Source: Variovorax sp.
Lineage (GTDB): Bacteria > Pseudomonadota > Gammaproteobacteria > Burkholderiales > Burkholderiaceae_C
NCBI GenBank assembly: GCA_017744285.1
Contig: JAGIBP010000016.1
Span: forward strand, 1 to 64,000
DNA length: 64,000 bases
Reading direction: 5' to 3'
Shown: one piece after another, positions 28,159-36,643 of the stretch
How positions within the stretch are numbered: position 1 is the stretch's first letter
Layout of the letters: every line of letters starts with the position of its first letter
The notes under the pieces: model-generated
Told to the model about the DNA's origin: nothing
Database searches by the model: none
What the model saw: only the letters and a program-made list of their open reading frames with translations
Program-made: the position numbers and the translations under genes

Positions 28159-29208
28159 TCAGGCCACGCGGAGGATGGCCTCGCGCCCGCCGGCGCGGCG
28201 GGTGTGGCCGAACAGGTCCTTCGGGTCGTCGCCGCCCGGCACGAGTTCGACCTCGACACCGAGCTGCCGCGCCGTCGCCTGGTCGAGCACGTAGCGCAAG
28301 GTGGCGTAGTCCTCGAGCGCGAAGCCCACCGAATCGAAGACGGTGACCTGCGCGTCGCCCTGGCGGCCTGCCTCGATGCCGGCGAGCACGCGCCACAGGT
28401 CGACCACCGGGAAGTCGCGGGGCAACTGCTGGATGTCGCCTTCGATGCGCGTCTGCGGCTCGTATTCGACGAATACGCGCGCCCGGCGCAGCACGTCCGC
28501 GTGCAGCTCGGTCTTGCCGGGGCAGTCGCCGCCCACCGCATTGATGTGCATGCCGGGCTCGACCATGCCGGGCGCGAGGATCGCGGCGCGGGTCTTGTCC
28601 GCGGTGACCGTGGTCACGATGTCGGCGCCACGCACCGCCTCGGCCGCCGAGGCGCAGCGGACGAGCTTCAGCGCGGGGTAGACCGAGAGATTGCGCACCA
28701 GCTTGTCCGTGGCGCGCCGATCGACGTCGTACACCGCGATCTCCTCGATGCCCAGGTGCGCATGGAAGGCCAGCGCCTGGAACTCGCTCTGCGCGCCGTT
28801 GCCGATGAGCGCCATGCGCCGCGACGCGGGCCGCGCGAGCGCACGCGCCGCCATCAGCGAGGTCGCGCAGGTCCGCAGGGCCGTGGCCACCGTGAGCTCG
28901 GACAGCAGCACCGGATAGCCCGTCGCCACGTCGGCCAGCAGGCCGAAGGCCATCACGGTGTAAAGCCCCCGGGCCGTGTTGCTCGGATGGCCGTTGACGT
29001 ACTTGAAGGCATAGGTCCTGGCGTCGGACACCGGCATCAGCTCGATCACGCCGATGTCCGAATGGGTCGCCACGCGCGCCGACTTGTCGAAGTCCGCCCA
29101 CCGCACGAAGTCCTGCTGGATCGCCTCGGCCAGTTCGCCGATGAACGGGATCACCCCCACGTCCTGGATCAGGCGGCACATGGTGGGTACGTCGATGAAG
29201 CGTGTCAT
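28159..29208 (-). CDS. Ornithine cyclodeaminase/mu-crystallin family protein
   Basis: A 349-residue NAD-dependent enzyme of the OCD/mu-crystallin family. The Rossmann motif is ALIGNGAQSEFQAL, cofactor and active-site blocks are NAVGGDCPGKTEL and DSVGFALEDYA, and YAFKYVNGHPSN lies in the substrate region. True OCD converts ornithine to proline and ammonia; other members reduce imines. The ATG at 29208 has GGAGAG at good spacing, better than ATG 29226. Divergently paired with an Lrp-type regulator, as is usual for ornithine/arginine catabolism. Confidence 0.92.
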   Translation of the reverse strand: MTRFIDVPTMCRLIQDVGVIPFIGELAEAIQQDFVRWADFDKSARVATHSDIGVIELMPVSDARTYAFKYVNGHPSNTARGLYTVMAFGLLADVATGYPVLLSELTVATALRTCATSLMAARALARPASRRMALIGNGAQSEFQALAFHAHLGIEEIAVYDVDRRATDKLVRNLSVYPALKLVRCASAAEAVRGADIVTTVTADKTRAAILAPGMVEPGMHINAVGGDCPGKTELHADVLRRARVFVEYEPQTRIEGDIQQLPRDFPVVDLWRVLAGIEAGRQGDAQVTVFDSVGFALEDYATLRYVLDQATARQLGVEVELVPGGDDPKDLFGHTRRAGGREAILRVA

Positions 29209-29248
29209 GGGGCTCTCCGCGTTCATTCTTGTGCCTGGCGCCGCCAGA

Positions 29249-29290
29249 TTGAACCCTGCAACCTGTCAGATTCAACGCCAAACATTGCAG
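29249..29290. promoter_or_regulatory. Candidate Lrp-type operator between ocd-like gene and its regulator
   Basis: Two interleaved inverted pairs occupy the divergent intergenic region: TTGAA (29249-29253) with TTCAA (29271-29275), and CTGCAA (29256-29261) with TTGCAG (29285-29290). Position and symmetry suit an Lrp/AsnC-family binding region that serves both genes. Confidence 0.45.
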
Positions 29291-29323
29291 TCTGCCGGGC
29301 ATGAAAAGCAAAATGATCGCGTC

Positions 29324-29746
29324 ATGGACGACATCGATCGCCAGCTCATCGGTCTCTTGAGGGACAACGCCCGCCTGTCCGTGGTCGCGCTCGCGAGCAA
29401 GCTGCGCGTGGCGCGCGCAACGGTCCAGAACCGCATCGCCAAGCTCGAGAGAGACGGCATCATCGGTGGCTACACGGTGCGCCTGCGGCCCGATGCGGAG
29501 GCTTATCGCATCCGCGCCATGATGAGCATCGAAGTCGACGGCCCCCATGGCGACGACGTCCGCCGCGCGCTGCAGGGGCACCCGAACGTGGTCACGCTGC
29601 ACACCACCAACGGCCGCTGGGACCTCCTGGCCGAACTGCGCGCCGACACGCTCGAGGACTTCGACGCGGTGCTCACCGCGATCCGCTCGATCCCCGGCAT
29701 CTCGAGCAGCGAGACCAGCATCCTCTTGTCGACCTACAAGCTGTGA
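29324..29746 (+). CDS. Lrp/AsnC family transcriptional regulator
   Basis: A 140-residue feast/famine regulator. The N-terminal helix-turn-helix is DDIDRQLIGLLRDNARLSVVALASKLRVARATVQNRIAKLERDGII; the C-terminal RAM/ACT-like domain follows (VVTLHTTNGRWDLLAELRADTLEDFDAVL, ending SSETSILLSTYKL). Standard length. Probably binds an amino acid such as ornithine and controls the divergent cyclodeaminase gene. Confidence 0.94.
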   Translation: MDDIDRQLIGLLRDNARLSVVALASKLRVARATVQNRIAKLERDGIIGGYTVRLRPDAEAYRIRAMMSIEVDGPHGDDVRRALQGHPNVVTLHTTNGRWDLLAELRADTLEDFDAVLTAIRSIPGISSSETSILLSTYKL

Positions 29747-29844
29747 ACCGGAGGCCGACCAGCGCGCACGGCATTCCCCGCATGTACAAGTGCGTCGAGA
29801 GCCGGCAACATCGCAGCGGGTTGCGGGCGCATTCAGGAGATCGC

Positions 29845-30348
29845 ATGAAAGGCGTCTTGCGCGCGATTGGCGCGACGGTGTTTTCTCTGGCTTCGGCGCT
29901 GCCGTGGGGCGCCGCCGTCCATGCCGCCACACCGGCGGAACTCGAACGCGAGGTGCAGCGCTTCGCGGTGGCCTGCGCCAAGAACGATGCCTACCCCGAT
30001 CTCTACGACTGCCGCTGCCTGACCGACGGCTACCGCAAGGCGGTGCAGGAAACCGGCTCGCGGTTCCGGCGCCGGGCGCTGGTGCGCGACTACAAGCTCC
30101 TGCAGCAGTGCCCGGCCTCGAAGTCGAGCATCGCCGCGTGGTTCAGGCGCGAGTGCATCTCGAACGCGCCGGCGGGGGCCGGCCATGGGGAGTTCTGCAA
30201 CTGCGGTGCCGAGGTCTTTTCGAGTGCCTTTCGCGTGTCGCCGCCGGCGTCCAAGGGAGCCATCGAGACACTGGAGCGGGAATCGATGCGCAGCTGCGGG
30301 CGCGACGACAAGCTGCCGCTGAAGCACCCCCGCATCGACATCAACTGA
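29845..30348 (+). CDS. Secreted cysteine-containing protein of unknown function
   Basis: A 167-residue protein with a clear signal peptide (to about AAVHA). The mature part holds about six cysteines (VACAKN, DCRCL, QQCPA, ECIS, FCNCG, RSCG), suggesting disulfides or metal binding in the periplasm. ATG 29845 has an AGGAGA site 5 bases upstream; an in-frame start at 29743 would bury the signal peptide. It ends one base from the convergent amidase gene. I do not recognise the family. Confidence 0.75.
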   Translation: MKGVLRAIGATVFSLASALPWGAAVHAATPAELEREVQRFAVACAKNDAYPDLYDCRCLTDGYRKAVQETGSRFRRRALVRDYKLLQQCPASKSSIAAWFRRECISNAPAGAGHGEFCNCGAEVFSSAFRVSPPASKGAIETLERESMRSCGRDDKLPLKHPRIDIN

Positions 30349-30349
30349 A

Positions 30350-31816
30350 CTACAACTGCCGGCTGCGCGCCAACGGCGGGTTCTGCGCGAAGTAGCGCTG
30401 GATGCCGCGCATCAGCGCGTCCGCCAGGTCTTCCTGGTAGGCGGCGCTGCGCAGCTTGGCTTCTTCCTCGGGGTTGCTGATGAAGGCGGTCTCGACCAGC
30501 ACGCTCGGGATGTCCGGCGCCTTGAGCACCGCGAACCCGGCCTGCTCGACCTGGCCCTTGTGCAGCCGCGCGCCGATGCCGCGGATCTCGCCGAGCACCG
30601 CGCCGCCGAGCTTGAGGCTGTCGTTGATCTGCGCCGTGGTGCTCATGTCGAGCAGGGCGCGCTGCACCTGCACCTCGTGGTTGCCCACGTTCACGCCGCC
30701 GATCTTGTCGGCCTGGTTCTCCTTGTTGGCGAGCCAGCGCGCCGCGCTGCTGGAGGCGCCGCCCTGGCTCAGCGCGAACACGCTCGCGCCGCGCGCATCG
30801 GGCGTGGTGAAGGCATCGGCATGGATGCTCACGAAGAGATCGGCCTGCACGCGTCGCGCCTTCTGCACGCGCACGCCCAGCGGCACGAAGAAGTCGGCAT
30901 CGCGCGTGAGGAAGGCGCGCATCGGATTGCCGTTGACGTTGCTCGCGTTGATGCGCTCGCGCAGGCGATGCGCGATCTGCAGCACGATGTCTTTCTCGCG
31001 CGTGCCGTTCGAGCCGATCGCGCCCGGATCCTCGCCGCCGTGGCCGGGGTCGAGCGCGACGATGATGATGCGATCGGTCTGGCTGGGCGTGGGGGCCGCG
31101 CGTGCGGGCGCCGGCGCGGGTGCGCTGGCCGTCGGCGGCACCGGCAGCGGCAGTCCGCCCGTGGCGGGCGCGCGGCCCGCTGCCGCAGAGGCCCCGGGCG
31201 AGGGCTGCTGCGGCGAACGCGCCGCCTGCTGGGCCATCAGCTCGCCGAGCGGGTCGGACGCCTGCGCGCCGGCCTTCGGCGCGGCCGGCGCTTCGGCGAC
31301 CGGCGGTGCGCCGCGCGAGGGCGGCTGCGCCTGCGTCTTCGGCACTTCGCGCATGCGCTCGGCGATGAAGGTCTCCAGCGGATCGATCGGCTTCTGCGGA
31401 TAGAGGTCGAGCACCAGCCGGTCGCGGTAGGCCGCCACCGGCGCGAGCGAGAAGACCTGCGGCGCCACGGCCTGCTTGAGGTCGAACACGATCCGCACCA
31501 CGCTCGGCGCGAACTGCCCGACGCGCAGTCCGTTGATGTAGGGGTCGTCGGGCTTGATCTTGCCGACCAGCTCGCGCAGCGCGGGGTTGAGGTCGATGCC
31601 CTCGATGTCCACCGCGAGCCGCGGCGGATTGCCGACCACCAGCTGTTGCGAGTTCAGCCGCCCATCGGACTCGATGGTGACGCGCGTGTAGTCCTCGGCG
31701 GGCCAGACGCGCACCGCGACGATGGTTGCGCCGCGAGCGATCTCGTGCAGGCCGAGGAGAAGGACGAGACTGCCGCCTTGCAGCAGCCCGCGTCGATTCA
31801 GGCGCGCCCCGCTCAT
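30350..31816 (-). CDS. amiC: N-acetylmuramoyl-L-alanine amidase AmiC
   Basis: A 488-residue periplasmic cell-division amidase that cleaves the amide bond between MurNAc and the stem peptide. It begins with a twin-arginine-like signal (RRGLLQGG), then an AMIN septal-targeting domain (about 35-150), a long Pro/Ala linker and the Amidase_3 domain (about 250-480). Zinc and catalytic blocks are DPGHGGEDPGAIG, REKDIVLQIAHRL, SIHADAF and VETAFISNPEEE. Its ATG overlaps the tsaE stop by 4 bases. The tsaE-amiC order is conserved in beta-proteobacteria. Confidence 0.95.
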   Translation of the reverse strand: MSGARLNRRGLLQGGSLVLLLGLHEIARGATIVAVRVWPAEDYTRVTIESDGRLNSQQLVVGNPPRLAVDIEGIDLNPALRELVGKIKPDDPYINGLRVGQFAPSVVRIVFDLKQAVAPQVFSLAPVAAYRDRLVLDLYPQKPIDPLETFIAERMREVPKTQAQPPSRGAPPVAEAPAAPKAGAQASDPLGELMAQQAARSPQQPSPGASAAAGRAPATGGLPLPVPPTASAPAPAPARAAPTPSQTDRIIIVALDPGHGGEDPGAIGSNGTREKDIVLQIAHRLRERINASNVNGNPMRAFLTRDADFFVPLGVRVQKARRVQADLFVSIHADAFTTPDARGASVFALSQGGASSSAARWLANKENQADKIGGVNVGNHEVQVQRALLDMSTTAQINDSLKLGGAVLGEIRGIGARLHKGQVEQAGFAVLKAPDIPSVLVETAFISNPEEEAKLRSAAYQEDLADALMRGIQRYFAQNPPLARSRQL

Positions 31817-32307
31817 GCCGCGGCGAGCAACCGGCTGCCGCGCTCGGTATTGGCGCGAAGGGTGACGGTGCGGGTGTCGTCGTTCATTGCTTCGATTTTA
31901 ATAGCAAGATCCGCAAGCGGGATGCGCCCCGCGGCGTTCTCGGGCCATTCGGCCAGCTTGACGCCGGGGCCCGCGAAGATGTCGCGGAAGCCCGCGTCCT
32001 CCCATTCGCGCGGGTCGCTGAAGCGGTAGAAGTCGAAGTGGAAGATCGCAAGTCCATCGGGCGCCTCGTGCGGTTCGACCACCGCATACGTCGGGCTCTT
32101 GATGCGGCCCGTGATGCCGAGCGCACGCAGCAAGTGGCGCACGAAGGTGGTCTTGCCCGCGCCGAGGTCGCCCTGCAGCGATATGAACGCATCACGGATC
32201 GCCGGCGATGACGCGAGCGCGCGCGCCAGCGCGAGCGTGTCGTCCTCGGTGCGCCAGACGCGCGTGGCGCTGTGCGTTTCTACAATCGGCAGGTGATCGG
32301 CAGCCAT
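31813..32307 (-). CDS. tsaE: tRNA threonylcarbamoyladenosine biosynthesis ATPase TsaE
   Basis: A 164-residue P-loop protein with Walker A GDLGAGKTT, then the family motifs SPTYAVVEPHE and HFDFYR. TsaE supports TsaB/TsaD in making t6A37 on ANN-decoding tRNAs. Length is typical with the ATG at 32307. It is divergent from and slightly close to queG; its 3' end overlaps amiC. Confidence 0.94.
   Translation of the reverse strand: MAADHLPIVETHSATRVWRTEDDTLALARALASSPAIRDAFISLQGDLGAGKTTFVRHLLRALGITGRIKSPTYAVVEPHEAPDGLAIFHFDFYRFSDPREWEDAGFRDIFAGPGVKLAEWPENAAGRIPLADLAIKIEAMNDDTRTVTLRANTERGSRLLAAA
32281..32286 (+). promoter_or_regulatory. Candidate -10 box for queG
   Basis: TACAAT in the context TTTCTACAATC, a form often seen in Burkholderiales promoters, lies inside the tsaE 5' region on the opposite side. 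No convincing -35 box is visible. It argues that queG translation starts at GTG 32314 rather than at GTG 32272. Confidence 0.4.
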
Positions 32308-32313
32308 CCACTC

Positions 32314-33363
32314 GTGAGTCGTATTCGGGCCCTGGCCCGGGAGCTCGGATTCTCCCAAATCGGCATCGCCGGTGTCGACCTGTCGAGCGCGGAACCGGGC
32401 CTTGCGCAGTGGCTTGCCGAAGGCTTTCACGGCGAGATGCACTACATGGCCGCGCACGGCATGCGGCGAGCGCGCCCGGCCGAACTGGTGCCCGGCACGG
32501 TGTCGGTGATCACCGCGCGCATGGACTACCTTCCGCGCGCCACGCCGGGCGACTGGCAGGCGGTGGAGTTCGCGAGGCTGCAGCGCCCGGGCGAGGCGAT
32601 CGTGTCGCTCTATGCGCGGGGGCGCGACTACCACAAGGTGCTGCGCTCGCGGCTCGCGTTGCTCGCGGAGCGCATCGCGCAGGAGGTCGGTCCCTTCGGC
32701 CATCGCGCCTTCACCGATTCCGCGCCGGTGCTCGAGGCCGAGCTCGCCTCGCGCAGCGGCCAGGGCTGGCGTGGCAAGCACACGCTGGTGCTCGACCGCG
32801 AGGCGGGCTCGATGTTCTTCCTCGGCGAGATCTACGTCGACATGGCGCTGCCGCCGAGCGAGCCGGTCACGCCGCATTGCGGCAGCTGCAGCGCCTGCAT
32901 CGAGGTGTGCCCGACGCGCGCGATCGTCGCGCCGGGGCGGCTCGATGCGCGGCGCTGCATCAGCTACCTCACCATCGAGCACGCGGGGCCGATCCCGCTC
33001 GAACTGCGGCCGCTGATGGCCAACCGCATCTACGGCTGCGACGATTGCCAGCTCGTGTGTCCGTGGAACAAGTTCGCGAAGAAGAGCGCGCTGCCGGATT
33101 TCGACGCGCGCGAGGGGCTCACCGGCCGCCAGCTCGGCGAGTTGTTCGCCTGGAGCGAGGAAGAGTTCCTTCGCTTCACCGAAGGCAGCCCGATCCGCCG
33201 CATCGGGCACGAGCGCTGGCTGCGCAACCTGGCGGTCGCGCTCGGCAATGCGCTGCGCGCGGGCGACGAAGGCGCCCGCGCCGCGCTGGCGACGCGCCTC
33301 GCGCACCCCAGCGCGCTGGTGCGCGAACATGTCGAATGGGCGCTCGCGGTCAGTGCCGGATGA
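32314..33363 (+). CDS. queG: Epoxyqueuosine reductase QueG
   Basis: QueG reduces epoxyqueuosine to queuosine in tRNA using cobalamin and two [4Fe-4S] clusters. The two ferredoxin motifs are CGSCSACIEVCP and, downstream, CDDCQLVCPWN. The N-terminal ELGFSQIGIAGVDLSSAEP and FHGEMHYMAAHG blocks are diagnostic. GTG 32314 (349 residues) starts just ahead of the conserved region and follows a TACAAT -10; GTG 32293 or 32272 are alternatives, the latter overlapping the divergent tsaE start. The C-terminal HEAT-like tail is present. Overlaps the next convergent gene by 14 bases. Confidence 0.95.
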   Translation: MSRIRALARELGFSQIGIAGVDLSSAEPGLAQWLAEGFHGEMHYMAAHGMRRARPAELVPGTVSVITARMDYLPRATPGDWQAVEFARLQRPGEAIVSLYARGRDYHKVLRSRLALLAERIAQEVGPFGHRAFTDSAPVLEAELASRSGQGWRGKHTLVLDREAGSMFFLGEIYVDMALPPSEPVTPHCGSCSACIEVCPTRAIVAPGRLDARRCISYLTIEHAGPIPLELRPLMANRIYGCDDCQLVCPWNKFAKKSALPDFDAREGLTGRQLGELFAWSEEEFLRFTEGSPIRRIGHERWLRNLAVALGNALRAGDEGARAALATRLAHPSALVREHVEWALAVSAG

Positions 33364-33775
33364 TCGCGGAGATCTGCGCCGTGCCCGCTTCGAGCGAGCG
33401 CGTGGAACTCAGCCGGATCGAGGCGTACTTCAGGATCGGGTTGTTGATCAGCTTGCCGCTGTAGCGGCCGTTGAAGCGCTCGTCGCGGCAGCCGCTCACG
33501 TCGAGGTCGATCGATGCGTTGACCGGCGAGACGTAGTCGACGCTGGACCCCGCCATGAGGCAGGCCGCGTCGGGCACGCTGCCGCGCACCGCGCCGTCGA
33601 CCTCGATCTGCAGGGTGCCGGGATAGACCGCCGGCGCCCCCATGGCGCCGGTGTCCTGCTGCGCGAAGGTGAAGAGAAAGGGCCCGCTCCATGCGCCCTG
33701 GTAGCGGGTGTAGTCCTGCGCCTGCGTGGCGCCGGCGAGCGACACGGCGGCGACAGCGGCCAGGAAGTAGCGCAT
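33350..33775 (-). CDS. Small secreted protein of unknown function
   Basis: A 141-residue protein with a signal peptide (cleavage near TQAQ) and a mature beta-rich domain (YQGAWSGPFLFTF, then GTLQIEVDGAVRGSVPDAACLMAGSS, DLDVSGCRDERFNGRYSGKLI). Two cysteines may pair. The order of motifs resembles small periplasmic proteins with a repeated GxxSG strand, but I do not recognise a named family. Its 3' end overlaps queG on the opposite strand. Confidence 0.75.
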   Translation of the reverse strand: MRYFLAAVAAVSLAGATQAQDYTRYQGAWSGPFLFTFAQQDTGAMGAPAVYPGTLQIEVDGAVRGSVPDAACLMAGSSVDYVSPVNASIDLDVSGCRDERFNGRYSGKLINNPILKYASIRLSSTRSLEAGTAQISAIIRH

Positions 33776-33819
33776 CGGCGCATGGTAGCCGGTGCGGGCC
33801 GGTTCGCGCGGCGCGGCCT

Positions 33820-34728
33820 TCAGCGCGAGATCAGCGCGAGCCCGAAGGGCAGGCTCGCCACGCCCAGCAGCGTGGAGAGCGTGACCAGCCCTGCCACGTA
33901 GGGGCCGTTGTAGCCCATGCGCGCGGCGAGCACGTAGGCGCTCGATGCGGTCGGCACCGCCGCGAAGGTCATCAGCACCGCGGCCTGCGCGGCGTCGAGC
34001 CGGAGCACCGACGCGAGCCCCCAGCCGATGAGCGGCAAGGCCAGGTGGCGGATCGCGAGCACCGACACGGCCAGCGCCTTGCCGCGCGCGAGCGAGGAGA
34101 ACTGCATGCCGGCACCCGCGGCCATCAGCCCGAGCGCGAGCGATGCGGCGCCGATGCGCGACAGCGTGGGCTCCAGCCACACTGGCACGCCGAGCCCGAG
34201 CAGGTTGGCCACGAGTCCGGTCAGCGTCGCGATGATCAGCGGATTGCGCGCGAGCTGGCGCGCAAAGCCGCTCTGCGCATGCCGCGCCATCGGCCACACC
34301 GCGGCGATGTTGAACATCGGCACGCACACGCCGATGAGCACCGCGATCATCAGCAGGCCCTCGGGGCCGGCCACGCGCCCCGCGAGCGCGAGGCAGATGA
34401 ACGAGTTGAAGCGAAACGCGATCTGTGCGCTCGCGGCGTGCTCGCGCCGGTCGATGCGCGCTCCGATCACGGGAAGGAAGGGCAGGGCATAGGCGAGCGC
34501 GATGCCGCACAGGCCCACGCCCACGCCCGCGGTCAGCAGGTTCGAGGTGGCGCCGAAGTCGAGCGGGCTGCGCACGATCGAATGAAAAAGCAGTACCGGA
34601 AAAAGAAAGTAGTAGACCAGGCTTTCGACCTGATCCCAGACGAGCCGGTTGAGCGCGGTGTAGCGGCACAGCAGCCAGCCGCAGGCGATGAGGGAGAAGT
34701 CCGGGAAGAGAAGCTGCGCATAGTTCAC
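33820..34728 (-). CDS. AEC family auxin/malonate-type efflux permease
   Basis: A 302-residue membrane protein of the auxin efflux carrier (AEC) family with about ten helices. Typical features are the two five-helix halves, an intramembrane N (RFNSFICLALAG), the NPLIIATLTGLVANLLG block and PTASSAYVLAARMGYN near the end. Bacterial members carry malonate or other acids. The start is uncertain: GTG 34728 begins directly at the first helix; GTG 34767 adds 13 residues. Confidence 0.87.
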   Translation of the reverse strand: MNYAQLLFPDFSLIACGWLLCRYTALNRLVWDQVESLVYYFLFPVLLFHSIVRSPLDFGATSNLLTAGVGVGLCGIALAYALPFLPVIGARIDRREHAASAQIAFRFNSFICLALAGRVAGPEGLLMIAVLIGVCVPMFNIAAVWPMARHAQSGFARQLARNPLIIATLTGLVANLLGLGVPVWLEPTLSRIGAASLALGLMAAGAGMQFSSLARGKALAVSVLAIRHLALPLIGWGLASVLRLDAAQAAVLMTFAAVPTASSAYVLAARMGYNGPYVAGLVTLSTLLGVASLPFGLALISR

Positions 34729-34835
34729 CCGTTCGAGGATAAACGCGGGGCCTTCTGGGTAATCCACGAGGCAGCGCGGCGCTTGCGACGTTTAGCATCC
34801 GGATTTTCCGAACACTGTCCCTAGGAGGGTACTCA

Positions 34836-35810
34836 ATGAATCGTCGTCAATGGAATGCGTTCGCCGGCGCCACCGCGCTGTTCGCGATCGCGGGGTCCAG
34901 CTGGGCGCAGAACTATCCGAACAGACCGATCGAACTGCAGGTGCCGTTCGCGCCGGGCGGCACCACCGACATCGTGGCGCGCGTCATCTCGGAGCCGCTC
35001 GGCAAGGCGCTCGGGCAAAGCGTGGTGGTGGTCAACAAGGCCGGCGGCGGCGGCATCGTCGGCGCGTCCGAGACCGCGCGCGCCGCCCCCGACGGCTACA
35101 AGCTCGGCGTGGCGACGGTGTCGAGCACGGCGGCGAACCCGGCGATCAATCCCAAGACGCCGTACGACCCGATCAACGACTTCACGCCGATCGTCAACAT
35201 CGCCGCCACGCCGAACATCATCGCGGTGCATCCGGGCTTTCCGGCGAAGAACTACGCCGAGTTCGTCGCGCTGCTCAAGAAGAGCCCGGGCAAGTTCTCG
35301 TACGCGACTTCGGGCACCGGCGGCATCGGCCACCTGCTGATGGAGCTCTACAAGAGCCTGACCAACACCTACGTGACGCACATTCCCTATCGCGGCGCGG
35401 GCCCGGCCCTCAACGACGTGGTGGCCGGCCAGGTGCCGATCATGTTCGACAACCTGCCGTCGGCGCTGCCCTTCATCAAGAGCGGCCGGCTGGTGCCGAT
35501 CGTGGTGGCGGCGCCGCAGCGGCTCAAGGAGCTGCCGGACGTGCCGACTTTCAAGGAAGTGGGCCTGGAGCCCGTGAACCGCATGGCCTACTACGGCATC
35601 CTCGGCCCCAAGGGCCTGCCCAAGGAAGTGGTCGACAAGATCAACGCGGGCGTGAAGAAGTCCGTCGAGGATCCGGCCGTGCGCAAGCGCATCGAGGACA
35701 CCGGCTCGCTCATCGTCGCCAACTCGCCCGAGCAGTTCGCCGAGCAGATCAAGGCCGAGTTCGACGTGTACAAGCAGGTGGTGGCCAAGCAGAAGCTCCA
35801 GCTCGACTGA
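34836..35810 (+). CDS. Bug/TTT family periplasmic solute-binding receptor
   Basis: A 324-residue receptor with signal peptide (to about SSWAQ). Bug motifs: YPNRPIELQVPFAPGGTTDIVAR, KAGGGGIVGASE, PYDPINDFTPIVNI and HIPYRGAGPALNDVVAGQVPIMFDN. A good ribosome site (AGGAGGG) precedes the ATG. No transporter membrane subunits are adjacent. It is more canonical than the receptor at 11670. Binds an unknown carboxylate. Confidence 0.93.
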   Translation: MNRRQWNAFAGATALFAIAGSSWAQNYPNRPIELQVPFAPGGTTDIVARVISEPLGKALGQSVVVVNKAGGGGIVGASETARAAPDGYKLGVATVSSTAANPAINPKTPYDPINDFTPIVNIAATPNIIAVHPGFPAKNYAEFVALLKKSPGKFSYATSGTGGIGHLLMELYKSLTNTYVTHIPYRGAGPALNDVVAGQVPIMFDNLPSALPFIKSGRLVPIVVAAPQRLKELPDVPTFKEVGLEPVNRMAYYGILGPKGLPKEVVDKINAGVKKSVEDPAVRKRIEDTGSLIVANSPEQFAEQIKAEFDVYKQVVAKQKLQLD

Positions 35811-35812
35811 GC

Positions 35813-35828
35813 CCGCGCGGCCGCGCGG
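35813..35828. other. 16-base perfect GC palindrome between convergent genes
   Basis: CCGCGCGGCCGCGCGG lies between the Bug gene stop and the DUF899 gene stop. It could fold in both transcripts, but there is no T-run on either side. Confidence 0.4.
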
Positions 35829-35830
35829 CG

Positions 35831-36601
35831 TCAGCCGTGCGAGCCGCAGCACGAGCCGGCTTTCTTCGGCGCCGGCTCGTAGCGGTCGTGGTGCCGCACC
35901 CAGCCCATCGCGGCGTCGCCCTCGTCGCGGCCCCGGGGCGTGAGATCGATCATCTGGTAGGCACCCATCATCACTTCCACCCCGCGTCCGTAGGTGGAGT
36001 AGGTGTGGAACACGTCGCCCGCGGCATCCTTGAAGAACACGCTCACGCCGGGCGCCTCCGCATGCGGGAAGGCCTGCATCGCGTAGTTGTAGTAGACCTC
36101 GCCGCGCTGGCGCTCCTCGGGCGTGAAGCTCACGCCGAAGTCGTGGTTGAAGGTGCTGCCGTTCGACGACACCCAGGCGAACTTCCAGCCCATGCGGCGC
36201 TGGAACCCCTCGATTTCCGCCAGCGGTGCGCTGGAGACCGCGACCCAGGCGATGTCGCGCTGCGCGAGATGCGCGGTCATGCCGTCCGCGTGGTCCGCCA
36301 TGTAGGAGCAGCCCACGCAGCCCTCTGCCCACCCCGGGCCGAGCATGAAATGCTGCACGATGAGCTGGCCGTGCCCTTCGAACAGGTCGGCCAGCGTGCG
36401 CGGGCCCTGCGGGCTGTCGAAGAGGTAGCGCTTGTCGACGCGCACCCACGGCAGCGCGCGGCGTTCGCGAGCGATCTGGTCGTGCAGCCGCATGAGTTCC
36501 TTCTCGCGGGCGAGCAGCGCCTGGCGTTCGGCGATCCAGCGGTCCCTGGACACGACGGCGTGGTTCGCGGTGCCTGCTTCAACGGTGATCGATCGGCTCA
36601 T
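35831..36601 (-). CDS. DUF899 thioredoxin-like family protein
   Basis: A 256-residue protein of the DUF899 family, which has a thioredoxin-like fold. Blocks seen: RRALPWVRVDKRYLF, then FMLGPGWAEGCVGCSYMADH with the candidate redox CVGC pair, FAWVSSNGSTFNHDFGVSF, and VFHTYSTYGRGVE. A short Cys tail (GSCCGSHG) ends it and may bind metal. Function unproven; relatives are found near regulators of redox or drug response. Followed on the same strand by the NHL-type and HTH genes upstream of it. Confidence 0.9.
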   Translation of the reverse strand: MSRSITVEAGTANHAVVSRDRWIAERQALLAREKELMRLHDQIARERRALPWVRVDKRYLFDSPQGPRTLADLFEGHGQLIVQHFMLGPGWAEGCVGCSYMADHADGMTAHLAQRDIAWVAVSSAPLAEIEGFQRRMGWKFAWVSSNGSTFNHDFGVSFTPEERQRGEVYYNYAMQAFPHAEAPGVSVFFKDAAGDVFHTYSTYGRGVEVMMGAYQMIDLTPRGRDEGDAAMGWVRHHDRYEPAPKKAGSCCGSHG

Positions 36602-36643
36602 GGTGTGTGCTCCTTGGGGTGATGGGCGGGTTCATGCGCGCGC

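Noticed and set aside
35813..35828. The GC palindrome as an intrinsic terminator
   Set aside because: Perfect symmetry but no T-run on either strand; listed only as a structural feature.
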